A stretch of DNA of 64,000 nucleotides from NCBI GenBank assembly GCA_001465935.1, contig LNKV01000001.1, forward strand, positions 248,001-312,000, given 5' to 3'. Source of the stretch: Clarireedia homoeocarpa (taxonomy: Eukaryota > Ascomycota > Leotiomycetes > Helotiales > Rutstroemiaceae). A program made the position numbers and the translations under genes. Positions 44,750 through 56,263 of this stretch are shown here, one piece after another. The notes beneath the pieces were generated by a model. It saw only the letters and a program-made list of their open reading frames with translations. It was not told where the DNA came from and ran no database searches. Every line of letters begins with the position of its first letter. The first letter of the stretch is position 1.

Positions 44750-47235
44750 AAGCAGAAAATAATTGAAATATAAAGCAAGATTTTCGAGCATTCGCAAATA
44801 TTTGGATCTGCCGCATCTTGCAGAAAGCGGGCGTTTTGCGCAGAGCAATCTTGTTAAGATTTCTTGACCTTGTACAGTATTAGGAATGGCATCTCATGGG
44901 TTTCTGTTATGTGCAGCAGGACTATGAAATTGGGGTTCACTGCAGTAAGATATCATAATCGGGTACAATATTTGGATCTGCCTCTACAGAAATCGGTAAT
45001 TTCAGCACAGAACGCGGTGATTGTGATATTCTGCTATACTATCCGGACCACTTACCAAGAGAGGTTGCTTTCTCTTCTCACTCTTCCTTTAGTTCATTCA
45101 ATAGTAATTATCTGCATCCTATCATCAAACCCTAACGTGCCCCTTTCCTATCCTCGATCACGCTTTATATCATATTCGCAAGGTGCGTGCTTCGGCCCTC
45201 GGCACCCGGTGTAACAAATATATGCACGCACAACAAACGGACTTCGGGTTCCTCATATGCAAATCGCCGAAAGTCCTATACTATGTTTCGCGAGAAAGCC
45301 ATTTCCTTGTCCAATGATTTGGTAGTTTTCATTGCCTTTACGTACGAGGTGTGCTTTTGAGCTTTTTTCGTTGCATATCTGAAATTTTCGGATTTCCGAG
45401 GGCGCTTTAAGACCGAGAAGTATATGGGCAAGGGGAGAGGTGTGGAGATGCGGGGTTTGCTAAGATGATGGAAAGATCACGGGAGATGTGATTGGTTACG
45501 GGGGTGTTCTGCTGTGTAGATAGATGTCAGTAGTAAAAGGATTGTAAGAGGAAGTTGGGTATAGAAGGGGATGCAGGTACATGTCAGATACAACGGCAGT
45601 CTGGAGGAGGACGCGGATGTTGTCGGCTTTCGGCACATGTACTGTACTCCCAGCTTGGTGTTAGTTGCTGATGACTATGGTTAGGGAAGGGATAGTGACC
45701 AATCGTGGGCTAGCTGTGATGCCCAGGTGTTGTGATTTCAGGTAATGAATGAGACGCGTGTTAGTTGGGAGCATTAGAGAGCATGCATATTCCGGCCCCA
45801 GTGTAGGGACAGTCATCCTATGCGAAATGATGAGGAAAATGATGGGATCATGACAATCTTATTTCATAATTGCTGTGTCCTCAGAGATATCACGGATATT
45901 TGTATCTAATAAATCATCTTCTCAATTATGGTTATCCCACACTTCTTCAAGTCCTCCTCCATTAAAAGTCTTTGATCTTGTTGCTCATATTATGCAATTG
46001 TTCCCCTATCACTGATGATTCCTTCAAGGACTTGCTTAACCGCCACACCACATGGTAGCCACCGATTCAGCCGTGGCAGATCACACCTTTGGATCATCGT
46101 GCTCGACTAAGGGAGATGTGCTGGTCTTCTTGAATCCATCTATACACGACTTCGGTTTCGATTTCGTGTTGCAACATGGCACGACCACACTCGTCTTTCC
46201 GAAGTGCATATACCCCTCTCAAGTAGCACAGAGGGCATTGGGTGAGTTACCGCATGGTGTAATCTTCTTGTTAGAGAAGATACGATCCACCGTAGACCGC
46301 TCAAGATATGTTCTTGCTGTTCAGTGCTCTCGAATTAGCTTTGAAGGCGATCGTCCACTTAGGATCATCCTCGCTATTTGGTGAAGTAGCAACAATCTTT
46401 TCACTGGCATCCTTCAGAAGCTCGCCCATTTAATCCTTGGTCTTCCCCGTTCGGGAATCCCACCTCGACCAAAACACGGAGGCCCGAAATTGATGGGCTT
46501 GTGCATCAGTAATATTGCAGCGGCGGAGCCACTGTTTGGAGAGACACTAAAGAGATGCTGAATGAATTAAGTATAGCTTGGCTGTCCTGTTCGAATCCTT
46601 ACCGTTGACATCAACTACCGTACTTACTATCCTGGTATTTCCGGCATTTCTCAATGCCAACGGCACACCTGTGAAGACTAGAAAGGGCTTCTAACCCATG
46701 GGATTGTAAGAAGCCGCTGGAGCTTGCAGATATCCACAGCAATGGGGACTTCGACGACTGCATCACTGGGAATGTCTATGAGGCGCGTGCCACAAAGTCC
46801 ACACCAAACATAATGACTTCACTTTGGGTTTGTTAGCCACCCAGAATTGGGGCCGGACTTGTCATGAGAAGCACATTCTCTATCCAGTCATAGTGAGTCA
46901 ATTAGGATCTAAGTTGGCCGAGACGAAAGAGTAAACAAACGCCTCGAGAGGAGGTTTGTATATCTGAAATCTCCCAAACTGTTTATGAAATGGAATCTAT
47001 ACGGCGGGTCAGCGGCCGATTGCGGCCGATTACCGCACAGTCGCACAGAGGACATCGTCGAGCCGCTAGCCAAACAAGGTGTAGCTTTTACAAAACTTTA
47101 CTAGCGTGCTTTTGCAAAGAACACTTCTCAAAAGCTGTGTGAGCTCTTTTTCCTTCTTTTTCTTCTTTCCTCTTCCACCTCGAGCTCTTGAAGCTTCGTC
47201 GTTATTATCAACATCTTCAATTCCGCACAATCATC
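44750..47235. other. Intergenic region PP5 / Derlin with weak ORF
   Basis: 2.5 kb without a recognisable gene. An ATG-stop ORF of 110 codons at 46052-46384 (+) is the longest protein-like stretch but has no family I recognise. A CT-rich leader lies just before the Derlin start. Confidence 0.55.
46052..46384 (+). CDS. Orphan ORF, doubtful
   Basis: 110 codons from ATG to stop with fairly even composition (LGELPHGVIFLLEKIRSTVD). No signal peptide, no domain recognised and no conserved neighbour. It may be a decayed gene fragment or chance. Confidence 0.15.
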   Translation: MVATDSAVADHTFGSSCSTKGDVLVFLNPSIHDFGFDFVLQHGTTTLVFPKCIYPSQVAQRALGELPHGVIFLLEKIRSTVDRSRYVLAVQCSRISFEGDRPLRIILAIW

Positions 47236-48480
47236 ATGTCGGCAATGGATGTTTTCTGGGCAGCTCCGCCTATTTCTAGGTACGCGCAATGCCCTATGCG
47301 ACAGCAATTATTAGTACTGATGCTGATTGTAGCTTAGGACACTGGCTGCTGGTGCTTTAACTCTCTCAGTTCTTGTTTACACTCGCATGCTACCTGGATA
47401 CTATGTTGTCTTTTATCTCGCATCTTTGCTGAAGTTCCCGCCTCAGTTATGGCGTCTTCTTACACCATTCCTGATCACCGGCCCAGATTTGGGAATTCTC
47501 TTCGACACATACTTTCGTAAGGATTGATCAGTTCCAACCTGGTCGCAGGCAACTTGGCTTACAAAGGAACAGTCTACACGTATGGTAGCAAGCTTGAAAC
47601 AGCTTCGCCTAGATTCTCTCAGCCGGGAGATTTCTTGACATATGTATTGTTTGTGTGTGCGACGATTTTGGTAGGCATATCATTTCTTTTCTCATTCTCA
47701 TTCTCATTTGGCTTATATTCCCATTCCCATGCACCTCGTATTATCTGCCCGCGTAGTGCACTGCACCCAACTATAGCGGTTCCTGGAAACGAGGAAGATT
47801 ACCCCTACACTTCATCTGGTCCATCATTCGCAATCAATCCAAAAGGACCAGTCGCGGTGTAGGCATGGTGGGAAGTTCCTATGAGAAAACTCGTGTCAAT
47901 TCATCAACTTGACTTGGGTGGTTGTGGCTCCCTACATTTCATTCATCATTGAGACGTTGATACTTGGTGTTTCTGTTTCAAGAGATGCCTTGTAAACTCT
48001 CATCTAACAGAAGCTTAGGGCCTGAATGTCTTGATTACTGGTGGTGTCGTCTTCACATCGGCGCTAGTATTGGCTTTCGCATATACGTCAACACAAGATG
48101 ATAGAGGCATGAAGGCAACCTTCTTCGTTATTACAATTCCGGCACAATGGGTCCCATACGCGATGCTTCTTATGACATTTATAATGGCAGGTCCTAGTGC
48201 TGCTAAGGTCCAAGGTACAGGGCTCATTGCCGCGCATTTGCATGATTTTTTGACAAGAATTTGGCCTACCTTTGGTGGTGGCAGAAATCTGGTACCAACT
48301 CCAGAGTTTATCAAAAGACGCTTTCAAACGACTCAGCCTACAGTTGCGAGCAGGCCTTATGGAACAGCATTTGCGCCATCACAAAGAAACGATTCGGGTT
48401 CTGCATCTGGTTCGTCTTCAGGCGTGCTACCAGAGTCTTGGCGAAACCGTGGTTCGGGTCACAGACTGGGAGGAGATTGA
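47236..48480 (+). CDS. DER1/DFM1: Derlin, ER-associated degradation rhomboid pseudoprotease
   Basis: ER membrane factor that helps retrotranslocate misfolded proteins. Four exons: 47236-47279, 47338-47516, 47573-47670, 48019-48480, encoding 260 aa. The Derlin signature is plain: MDVFWAAPPISRTLAAG, then PPQLWRLLTPFLITGPDLGILFDTYFLYTYGSKLE after splicing, and GDFLTYVLFVCATIL. Exon 4 adds LVLAFAYTSTQDDRG, ATFFVITIPAQWVPYAMLL and HDFLTRIWPTFGGGRN. The C-terminus is Ser/Gly/Arg-rich and cytosolic. Intron 3 is 348 nt, several times longer than its neighbours, and contains a CATTCT-like repeat; an alternative exon inside it cannot be excluded. Confidence 0.93.
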
Positions 48481-48984
48481 GTTGCTTGAGCGTACCATTA
48501 TTGTACAATAGTTTAATTCAGCTGTAGGCAAATCTAATTTTCAGACAATCAACTAGGCAAATTTGTTATATATGTTCAGTTTTCCATGAACAAATGTGCA
48601 TTAGCTTTGGTTGAATTTCACAAAAGCTACCGCTGTTACTGTGTTGATCGCCTTGGAAAAAAGCGGAAATAGTAAAAGAATTCGCAGAAGTTACATGAAA
48701 TACATTTCTCAAATCGCACAGTAGTAGTTCTCTGAGTAACGAGATTTGTATTGAAGTCACTGGATGATGACTTAACTTAACCAACGAAATCGTCCCTTCG
48801 CTAATTTCCTTGTCTGGATATGAATTGCAATGTACTCATGCGGTGCCTAGAGAGCGTCGGTCACATCAATATAAGTCAAAAGAAAGAACCACTAGGAAAA
48901 GAGGAGATCCTATTCGCACCTCCAAAGTCAAGGCCGGAGCAGTATCACCGCTATCATGACTTATAGGTCTTCGAGACCCCCATA
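48481..48984. other. Convergent intergenic region Derlin / VPS62-like
   Basis: 504 bp; only 3' UTRs are expected and no ORF of note was found. Confidence 0.6.
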
Positions 48985-50187
48985 TCAAAGGTGGCAACCA
49001 CCGAAGTGCACATCGTCATTCGCTATCATTTCAATTTGATTGGTGACTGTGCCATCACCGGCAGTCGCCGTAAGCCAGATGTGCTTACTGAATAAGACTT
49101 TGACGGTTTTCGCTGGAACATCAAACGACTCGGTTACTTCTTCTTCTTTATATTCCGTGTAAGATTTGAAATTGCTTTGAGTAAATTGATAGTTGAGGGT
49201 AACATTGCTTTCGAATCCTTTAATGCCATATGTGGCTGAGATCGAAACGCCGGCCGAATGCGTCATCTCCTCGCTTTGTGTCTTGCTGATGCCAAATTTA
49301 ATCTTCTTCTCGCGTCTGAAGTCGCCGGCGCTGTTGTTCTCCCACACTCCTTCGACGTCCCACGCAATGGATCGACTAACAGTGTAGAAAGGGGTGGTGA
49401 TTCGAGCGAGGCTGCGCTCATCGTTGTTTGGAAGGAAGGAAATGAAAGGTAAAGTGACCCTGCATTGTTCTTTTCGACCCAATTTATCACCAGTAGTTGG
49501 GATGGTGCTGGGCGTTATCACTGGCAGCTGGTAGTCGAATCTCTGATATTGGTTCGGAACACGCAGGAGGGGCACGATCGCCAAGGATGCATCGGCTCTA
49601 TTGTAATGCTGCGAAGCCCGGAAAGTACCAGGTGGCACAGGAATATACTCGGAGCCGTCTATGCCATTTGATTCGGTAATAGTCTTCCAGCACATGCAGT
49701 CTCGGTTTGCTCCAGATGAACCATCATTCCAGAAGTCCTCTGCTTCGTAAGTAGAGAGTCTAGTAAGGTCGGCACGCAAGCACCAGATATCGTTAATGCT
49801 GGGCTGTTTATTGTACCCGGTGCTCATCACGTCACCTAATGCTACGTAGCCGGCTGGAGCAATGGGTCTCCAGATTGTGCCATCATTGACTCCGCCGGCG
49901 CCACGGTCATTCCAGATTTCTGTGTAGCCAGTTGGTCTAGCAACTGGAGAACTGGCTCCAGAAGGTGCACTGGGGTTCGGTCCGACGAGGATGACAGATT
50001 TCTTCCCGGTTATCTCTCCATAGGCAGGGTTGCCATAGCTTCCCAGAGCGCATAAGTTTCCTTGCGCGCGTGGGTGGAAAAAGGTGGCGGATCTTTTCCC
50101 GCCACTACCAGAGTCACTTCATCGCCAGTCGAAGATAGATGTCATGGTTACTCTAAGGTCACCATAGTCGAAGGTTGCGTTCGTCAT
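48985..50187 (-). pseudogene. VPS62-domain protein with aerolysin-like C-terminus, interrupted by an in-frame TGA
   Basis: From the ATG at 50187 the same frame runs 400 codons to 48985 except for one TGA at 50121-50119 (codon 23). Protein similarity continues on both sides of it. The N-terminal half has VPS62/DUF946-type motifs: repeated WNDxGxxG (EIWNDRGAGG, DFWNDGSSGA), GYVALGDV and IWCLRADL. The C-terminal half is beta-rich (KFGISKTQ, AGVSISATYGIKG, FDVPAKTVKVLF) and reminiscent of aerolysin-family pore-forming folds; that link is tentative. No consensus intron removes the stop, and the first usable later ATG (49827) would drop the first 120 codons. It is most simply a pseudogene, but a sequencing error or downstream initiation is possible. 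Confidence 0.6.
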
Positions 50188-51320
50188 GATGGTTTGAGAA
50201 AGAGGTTGAGAGTGATATTGTTAACGAGTCGTTGAATTTTTGCTTGAAGAAGCAGAAGAGATGATGCTTTCTTTGTTTTGAGTAGGGAATTGGTGTGATT
50301 AGAGGGCACGTTTGATTTCTTTTATAGACAATCCTGTAATATAAGATCAGCAATCTGCCAAATTACTTGGACGGACTTCGTTGTCCATCCACACTCTCTA
50401 ACTTTGCCAATGTAATTGCAGATGCTTCTCGTGTGGACAAGACGTGGTCATTTAGGGACCTATGAAGAGTGCCTCCGCATACGAAGACCCCGTATCGCTT
50501 TTGACATGCATTGCAGATGCCAAGCGCCCATTTCTCGTATGTATCAATCTGACCTCATATATGACATCTGCATACACAGCTTTTAAGCCCTCTTCCGAGA
50601 TTTTGAGATCCGAACAGCCATTGCTGGAATTCAGCCTAACAACATAATCATGTATTCAGAAGAGATTTTTTGAAACACGATAAAACCTTCAGAATACCTC
50701 AGAGACACTTGGGAAGTGAAATATCTCTGACTGAGAACTCAGCACTCATAAAGGGTCCCATCTCACGCCCAAGGCCCGGATCTAATGAACCCTCAGTTGC
50801 AGGATGCCTTAAGACCTTCCTGAGCATATGCATGCACCTGACAGGTCACCACATGTAACACTTGCAAAGCGAATTTCGAGTAAGATACACATGAACGATG
50901 CAATGCATATACAAGTAACAGAAAAGAAGAAGTAAGGAAAGCAGGATCGCCGGTAACACGATGTGCGCCGACGTACACGGTGATCTAGCAGGAGAATTGA
51001 GGGAGAGATAAAAACTACTCAGTCAGTCACTAGCGCAGTTGCACACTAGCATGACTGCAAGAAGCCGGAAAGATACAAGTCTGGAGCTGGTGGAACAAAA
51101 AGCAAAGGAATTCGGTATGACTCTTACGTAACTACCTGGAGTTTTAATACTTGCGTTAGTAAAGATTCATGGGACAATGTAAATATTGGTTGCTAAACTG
51201 TGGTATTAGCTTCTGCCATCTACATCACTGTTCCTGTACCAAGACGGAGTAATCTCAGGCTTTTCGAACACCTATCGCGAGGTTTGTCTCGGAAATCTAT
51301 CACCCGCACGACGCAGAGTA

Positions 51321-51488
51321 GTTACACTGAACACTTTTTGGTAGATTTCGATAGGCTTTGATAATAACGGTAATGTATCAAACTGTTTGCTGCCGTGCGG
51401 GGCAGTTACACTGAAGTCTTTCTGGAAGAGTGTGATAGACTTTGATGATAACGCTGATATGGAACTGTTTGCGTTACAGAACAGCAAT
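51321..51488. repeat. Two diverged 84-bp tandem units
   Basis: Unit 1 is 51321-51404 and unit 2 is 51405-51488. Both start GTTACACTGAA and share GATAGxCTTTGATxATAACG and AACTGTTTGC. The period is a multiple of three. In one + frame both encode a related ~28-residue unit, with a TAG at 51342-51344 in unit 1. This may be a relic of a repeat protein. Confidence 0.6.
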
Positions 51489-54400
51489 AATGGGTGAGTC
51501 ACTGTAGTGATTGGGATGGGCCTCTTGAAAGGTCATGATGTACCTCAATATATTCGATCTCTAGATCTGCCGAATGATTCTAGTATTTAATTGAAATGAC
51601 AATCGGCGAAGGTTCATATGATATAAACCTTGGCTATATATACGATATAAGGATAGCGAATTTATCTGATACTTCCGCAGAGACTTCAACTTACTACCAC
51701 AAGATATCTTTTCAATCCTTCTTAGCATTTGTGAATCGAAGTCAATTATAAAAGTCTCTATCAGTTAACTACTTGTAACTTCACTAAAAATACAGTAGGG
51801 AAGTTACATACCAAAGTCAAGATAAAAAGACAAACCTCAAAAAGATAAAAAAAAACATACAACAGTGGGGATTCGCTGGTGGTCACCCACCCAACTACTA
51901 ATCCACCGATTCAAGGCTTATGTATGGCAGAGCGGACGGGATGCCCAGTTAGTCCTTGATCTATGGTCGTATGTGCTAAACTGTTGTGATATTATAATAT
52001 GTAAATGGGGATATATAAGGTTAGAAGTGAAGGAGAGTAAGATGAAGTTGCCTCGAGAAATTCCTGTGGGACTCTCGGTGCCTTCAAGACAGGCACTGAA
52101 AAGGTGATATGCCGTGGCATTTTTTTTCACCTTACTTCATACGAGATATACTAAGAGAGTAAGGAGGTTCATGTTTGTGTTTCGTGGAAAGCTCGAGAGA
52201 AGGGGACTGAGGTTAATCTGCAGATGAGACTATCAAGGAATAGGAAACCCACGGGTTGTCACCATGTCTTATGATCATGCTTTGAATGCTGTAGATTCGT
52301 GAAGTGATTTTTCTGAAAGCTCGTGTGCGCCTGTGCGTGCGCCTTGGAGATGGTTAGGGTACATTACGAGTAAGGGAAGCAGTATATGCTTTTGCTGTCA
52401 TGCGATGTTGGATGATATGATGGAATGGGTTGAATGCATATCTATTTTCGGATTGCTATATTAAATGAAAGAAAGATCAGATGCTTGGAGTCGCAAGTTC
52501 TGAAGGAGGAAGTAAGTTTGAAGCAATCAGAGATGTTGAATTAAGAAGCGCCTGGATCTAGGTTGCTCGTGAATTCCAGGTGTGGAGACGAACGTTGATA
52601 TTTTGGTGTAAACAAGGGTGGCTTCGCATTTAGCTTTATGTGCCTGGAAGATTGTGGGAAATCATGGGATGTGTGGGGTGGAGCATTTGCGTGGCTGTAT
52701 GAGCTTTAGAGATTCGGTTGTGATTGGCAGCAGGTAACATTGCCTTCTTTCTCCTCTCAAAATCTTTTCTGTCGTGGGAGATTGTGATAACTTATATGAA
52801 GCGAAGTGATTTCAAATCAACTTGTAACTTATTCACCAAAGAAGTCATGAAGAAAACTCGGTTGCTCTCGATGTCCGACTATCGTCGATAAATAGGTTAC
52901 TTCACTGGAAATGCTTAGTATGATCGATATTTGGTCAAAATGAAGTACTTCACTGAACAAGTGGCCAATTGTAGGTCTTTTGATGCTATATAGCGAGCAG
53001 TAGAAAATGTCTAGGGTTGGAAGATGAGGACACAAGCAACGACCAGGAGCGGAATCACAAGGCCATTGTTGAAGTATGTACTGAGAATTTATAGTCGCGC
53101 AGCACTCCCAAGAAACCTCATCCCGGTATGATTTTCGGTGATACAAAGTGTGATGCTCCCATGCCCAAGGTTTTCTCTGATGTAATGCACGCGGCTATGT
53201 CCATGGGCCATGTGGTTGAGACTCTTCATTCGCTCGAACGCTGCTGCTCTACTAGGAAGGCTCTCAGGTACGACGGCAATTATTTCCACCAGAAGGTGTA
53301 TCTAGATCGTAGTTTTGAGGCATGGGCGGGAAGTTACGGCTTCATAGAAGTATAAGGAGAGATCGCCGACGACAGAAACTAACTTGCATCTGCGATCTGG
53401 TTCACCTGAACATGGCCGACACACCGTAAGCCTTGCTAGTAAGCCATGGGAATTTCCTTAGATAGTAATCCGAGGCTGTATCAATGAGCTTTTAATGTAG
53501 AAGAAAGCGAAGAGCATTAATGACTGGAGGGTCTGGAAATAGAAAGGAACGCTGCATCAAGTGCTTGCGGGGTAATCGCACGTCAAAGATGTTGATTTGT
53601 TCAGGATGAATGTCGAAAATCAGCAAGTATAGGAAATAACATTTCGAGATACATCGAGAGAGTTTTTATCTGTTGGTATGAAAAGCCTTGTGACTTTTGT
53701 GTGGTAAATTCAGAAGTAATAAGTGGTATACAAGCAAGCCCCAATAAGGGAGCAAATTATTGATATGATCGACCTGATATTACATGGTATCTGCGCAGTC
53801 AACTACCACTGCTACACCAATGACGACGACACTCTTCTGGAAAGATAGTTTTGCATAAGATTCAGACTGCGAGAACAGAATCTGGGCGGATGATGAATTG
53901 TTATGTATTCCATTACACGCCCAAACTCACGCTACTGATGATGTTGCTCTCGAAGCCGTTCAATGCGCTTGCAAAAATCAGCCCTCTGAAAGAAGAACCT
54001 TCGTCCTCCCTCCTACACACACGCTCATGCTCTTTTTTTTTTTTTTTTTTTTTTTAAGATATGTCGAACAGATTATGTTCTTGTCTGGTCAAGGCATTGG
54101 GTCGATACCTTCCCAAATAGCCCATCCTAACCGTATTGCATTATCGTCAAAGCAGCTTAACGAACGATTCAGAGACTCATAGGCTTCGAGAAAGGTGTAC
54201 CGGAGGTTATGTGCAGTGATTTGGATCTGCAGTAGAGGGGCGGAGTTTATTCGGTGGCACGGAGTAGTTCGTAAACTTGAGACGACGAGCTCGGGTCGTG
54301 CGACGAGCTTTCTTTTTACCGATGATGGGGATATTGGATGTTTTGGTGATGATCGGTCCGGATATCCAGTGGCAGAGATAAGGATAGAATGTTTCCATCT

Positions 54401-54563
54401 TGCTCATAATCCTTGTTGTCGTTGCTGAATCGATAAGATATTTTGAGGCAAAAGGTGCTTGCTGTAGGTCATAGCTGCTCACCCGAGTCACCCAAAAGCG
54501 CCCAGCCGCAGAATTACGTAATCGGCTTGCAAGCCTTCCCCATGTGTCCTGTCGCAAGCAACG

Positions 54564-55031
54564 CTACGTCTTGGTGACAACAAACAAAACGATTCTCCCC
54601 CAGACAGTTCTATACTTCTTACAGTTTTCATTGTAGTGTCCCTGTGAGCACACGGCCACCGACTTCAACAAATCAGTACGACCTGCGTTCGACCACGATG
54701 GATGGCAAAGTGTCATGCATTCTGCTTGAAGTGGTGAACCCTGGGTAACCTTCAAGCTTAGTTCTACAAAGTCTATCATTGTATCTGCATCGTTCGTAAC
54801 GAAGCAGAGACCGGGCTGCACATCGAACCATGTTTTGACACGGGAATAGAGCCCCCGACTTGCACTTGTCTGCACCAAATGTCCCGATATTACCGTTGGT
54901 CTACCACTATGTACTCTATTTATCCGTCGACAGGAAGGCAGCAGTGGCGTTTGACAATGTTTTGTTGGATCATCCCCTATCTCCGTCCACCTGTCTATTG
55001 AAATATTGAATGACAAGGCAGATTCACACAT
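54564..55031 (-). CDS. Orphan 155-codon ORF, Cys-containing, doubtful
   Basis: ATG-to-stop frame with eight cysteines and balanced composition (GLYSRVKTWFDVQPGLCFV). There is no clear signal peptide and no family I recognise. It could be a fast-evolving lineage-specific gene or chance. Confidence 0.2.
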   Translation of the reverse strand: MCESALSFNISIDRWTEIGDDPTKHCQTPLLPSCRRINRVHSGRPTVISGHLVQTSASRGLYSRVKTWFDVQPGLCFVTNDADTMIDFVELSLKVTQGSPLQAECMTLCHPSWSNAGRTDLLKSVAVCSQGHYNENCKKYRTVWGRIVLFVVTKT

Positions 55032-56263
55032 TTGTAACAGTGAAAAGTCTCGGGCAATTATCTAGCACATGCCTCGGTCAAGCGACCCCAACCGGGTTTG
55101 TCGGCGGGTACATATGTACACACGTAACCTCACGCGGAGATTGTCATTCCTACACTCTACCCCTATACCCCGCAAGCGCGGCTATCTGGTGGAGGATCGG
55201 TAAATCTCCCGACTTCCGAGTTATATGGCTTACGGAGGTTTGATTTAGCTTTTGCGACACCAAGGTAAAGAAAGGCAGTTGACATCCGTCATAGCAACGT
55301 TGCAGATCTCTTCGCGTGGGCCCACCAAACACTGAATCATGAAGTCTCGTTATTGCTTCGGCATTTCGTGTTCATGGAGAACTTAGAAAACAATCTTTGC
55401 AGCTCATGAGAGCCACGTTGTGATGGTCCCAAATTCCCTTGTTGAACGTGTAAAATGTTAGTTCTACTAACCCCCCACATGATTCAAGAACAACGGAAAG
55501 CCCTATATTTGTTTGATTCCAAGCACCCGTTTTTCGCTCTCAAATTGTTCGAGTTATTGGATTACCCTTTTTCATTATGTGTTGTTCCTGACACTCTTCA
55601 TCTTAAGCTCCTCGCGCGAATCAATCCTTGCCACGGGCTCCTTTCGCTAGCCAAATGGTAGCGTATTACAGGGTCAAGGAATATGCTACTCGCTTGCATA
55701 ACCGCTAGAACCGACTTGCGATCAGATCTCAACAGGGGCATGGGTCAGAAAATGACCACAGCTATCATAATACCCAATACCGTTCGACTCAGATCTAAAT
55801 CACCTTGTGATGACATGCCAAGGAGTAGTCTCCAACGTAGGGGCTCAGTTGCCCTTTCTGGTCTGGGGTTCGGGCCTTCTCAAGTCTTTATTATTTCCCC
55901 TCTGATGCCTGTGTCAAAAGTCCAAAAAGTCACTATATATGAAGGGCATGTCCTCTGCTGCTGTCAGTTCTTTATCCTGCACATTCCTTATTTTGGATAT
56001 CGCTTTCAATTCTTCTTTTTGCACTTGCCGTCGATATTTTATTCACTGGTGTTTGATATTGGGTAATGTCTGCTGGTGTAACTTCGACGAGAGAGTGAAT
56101 TCAGTTTTTGATGTACACCTGACCCCAAACCATCCCCTTCTTCTATCTGTAATCCGGGCTCTCATCTTTTTCCCACTTAAACTGCAAGTTCTTAAGTATC
56201 TACCTTCTGTCAACATTCGCACAATACTTCTTATTTGAATCTTCCTTCGGTGGACACTAAACA

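Larger units (their letters stand above)
50188..56263. other. Six-kilobase gene-poor accessory region
   Basis: No gene is recognised. It contains a diverged 84-bp tandem repeat (51321-51488), a run of about 23 T (54033-54055) and scattered short ORFs. The longest ATG-stop frame is 155 codons at 54564-55031 (-). The right end (about 56.0-56.26 kb) should be the promoter and leader of the glutaminase gene. Confidence 0.55.

Noticed and set aside
46590..46620. GTTCGAATCC resembling a tRNA B-box
   Set aside because: No matching A-box or cloverleaf arms around it.
44750..56263. Transposon remnants or RIP-mutated DNA
   Set aside because: I found no transposase/RT motifs, terminal repeats or strong AT collapse; the region is merely gene-poor.
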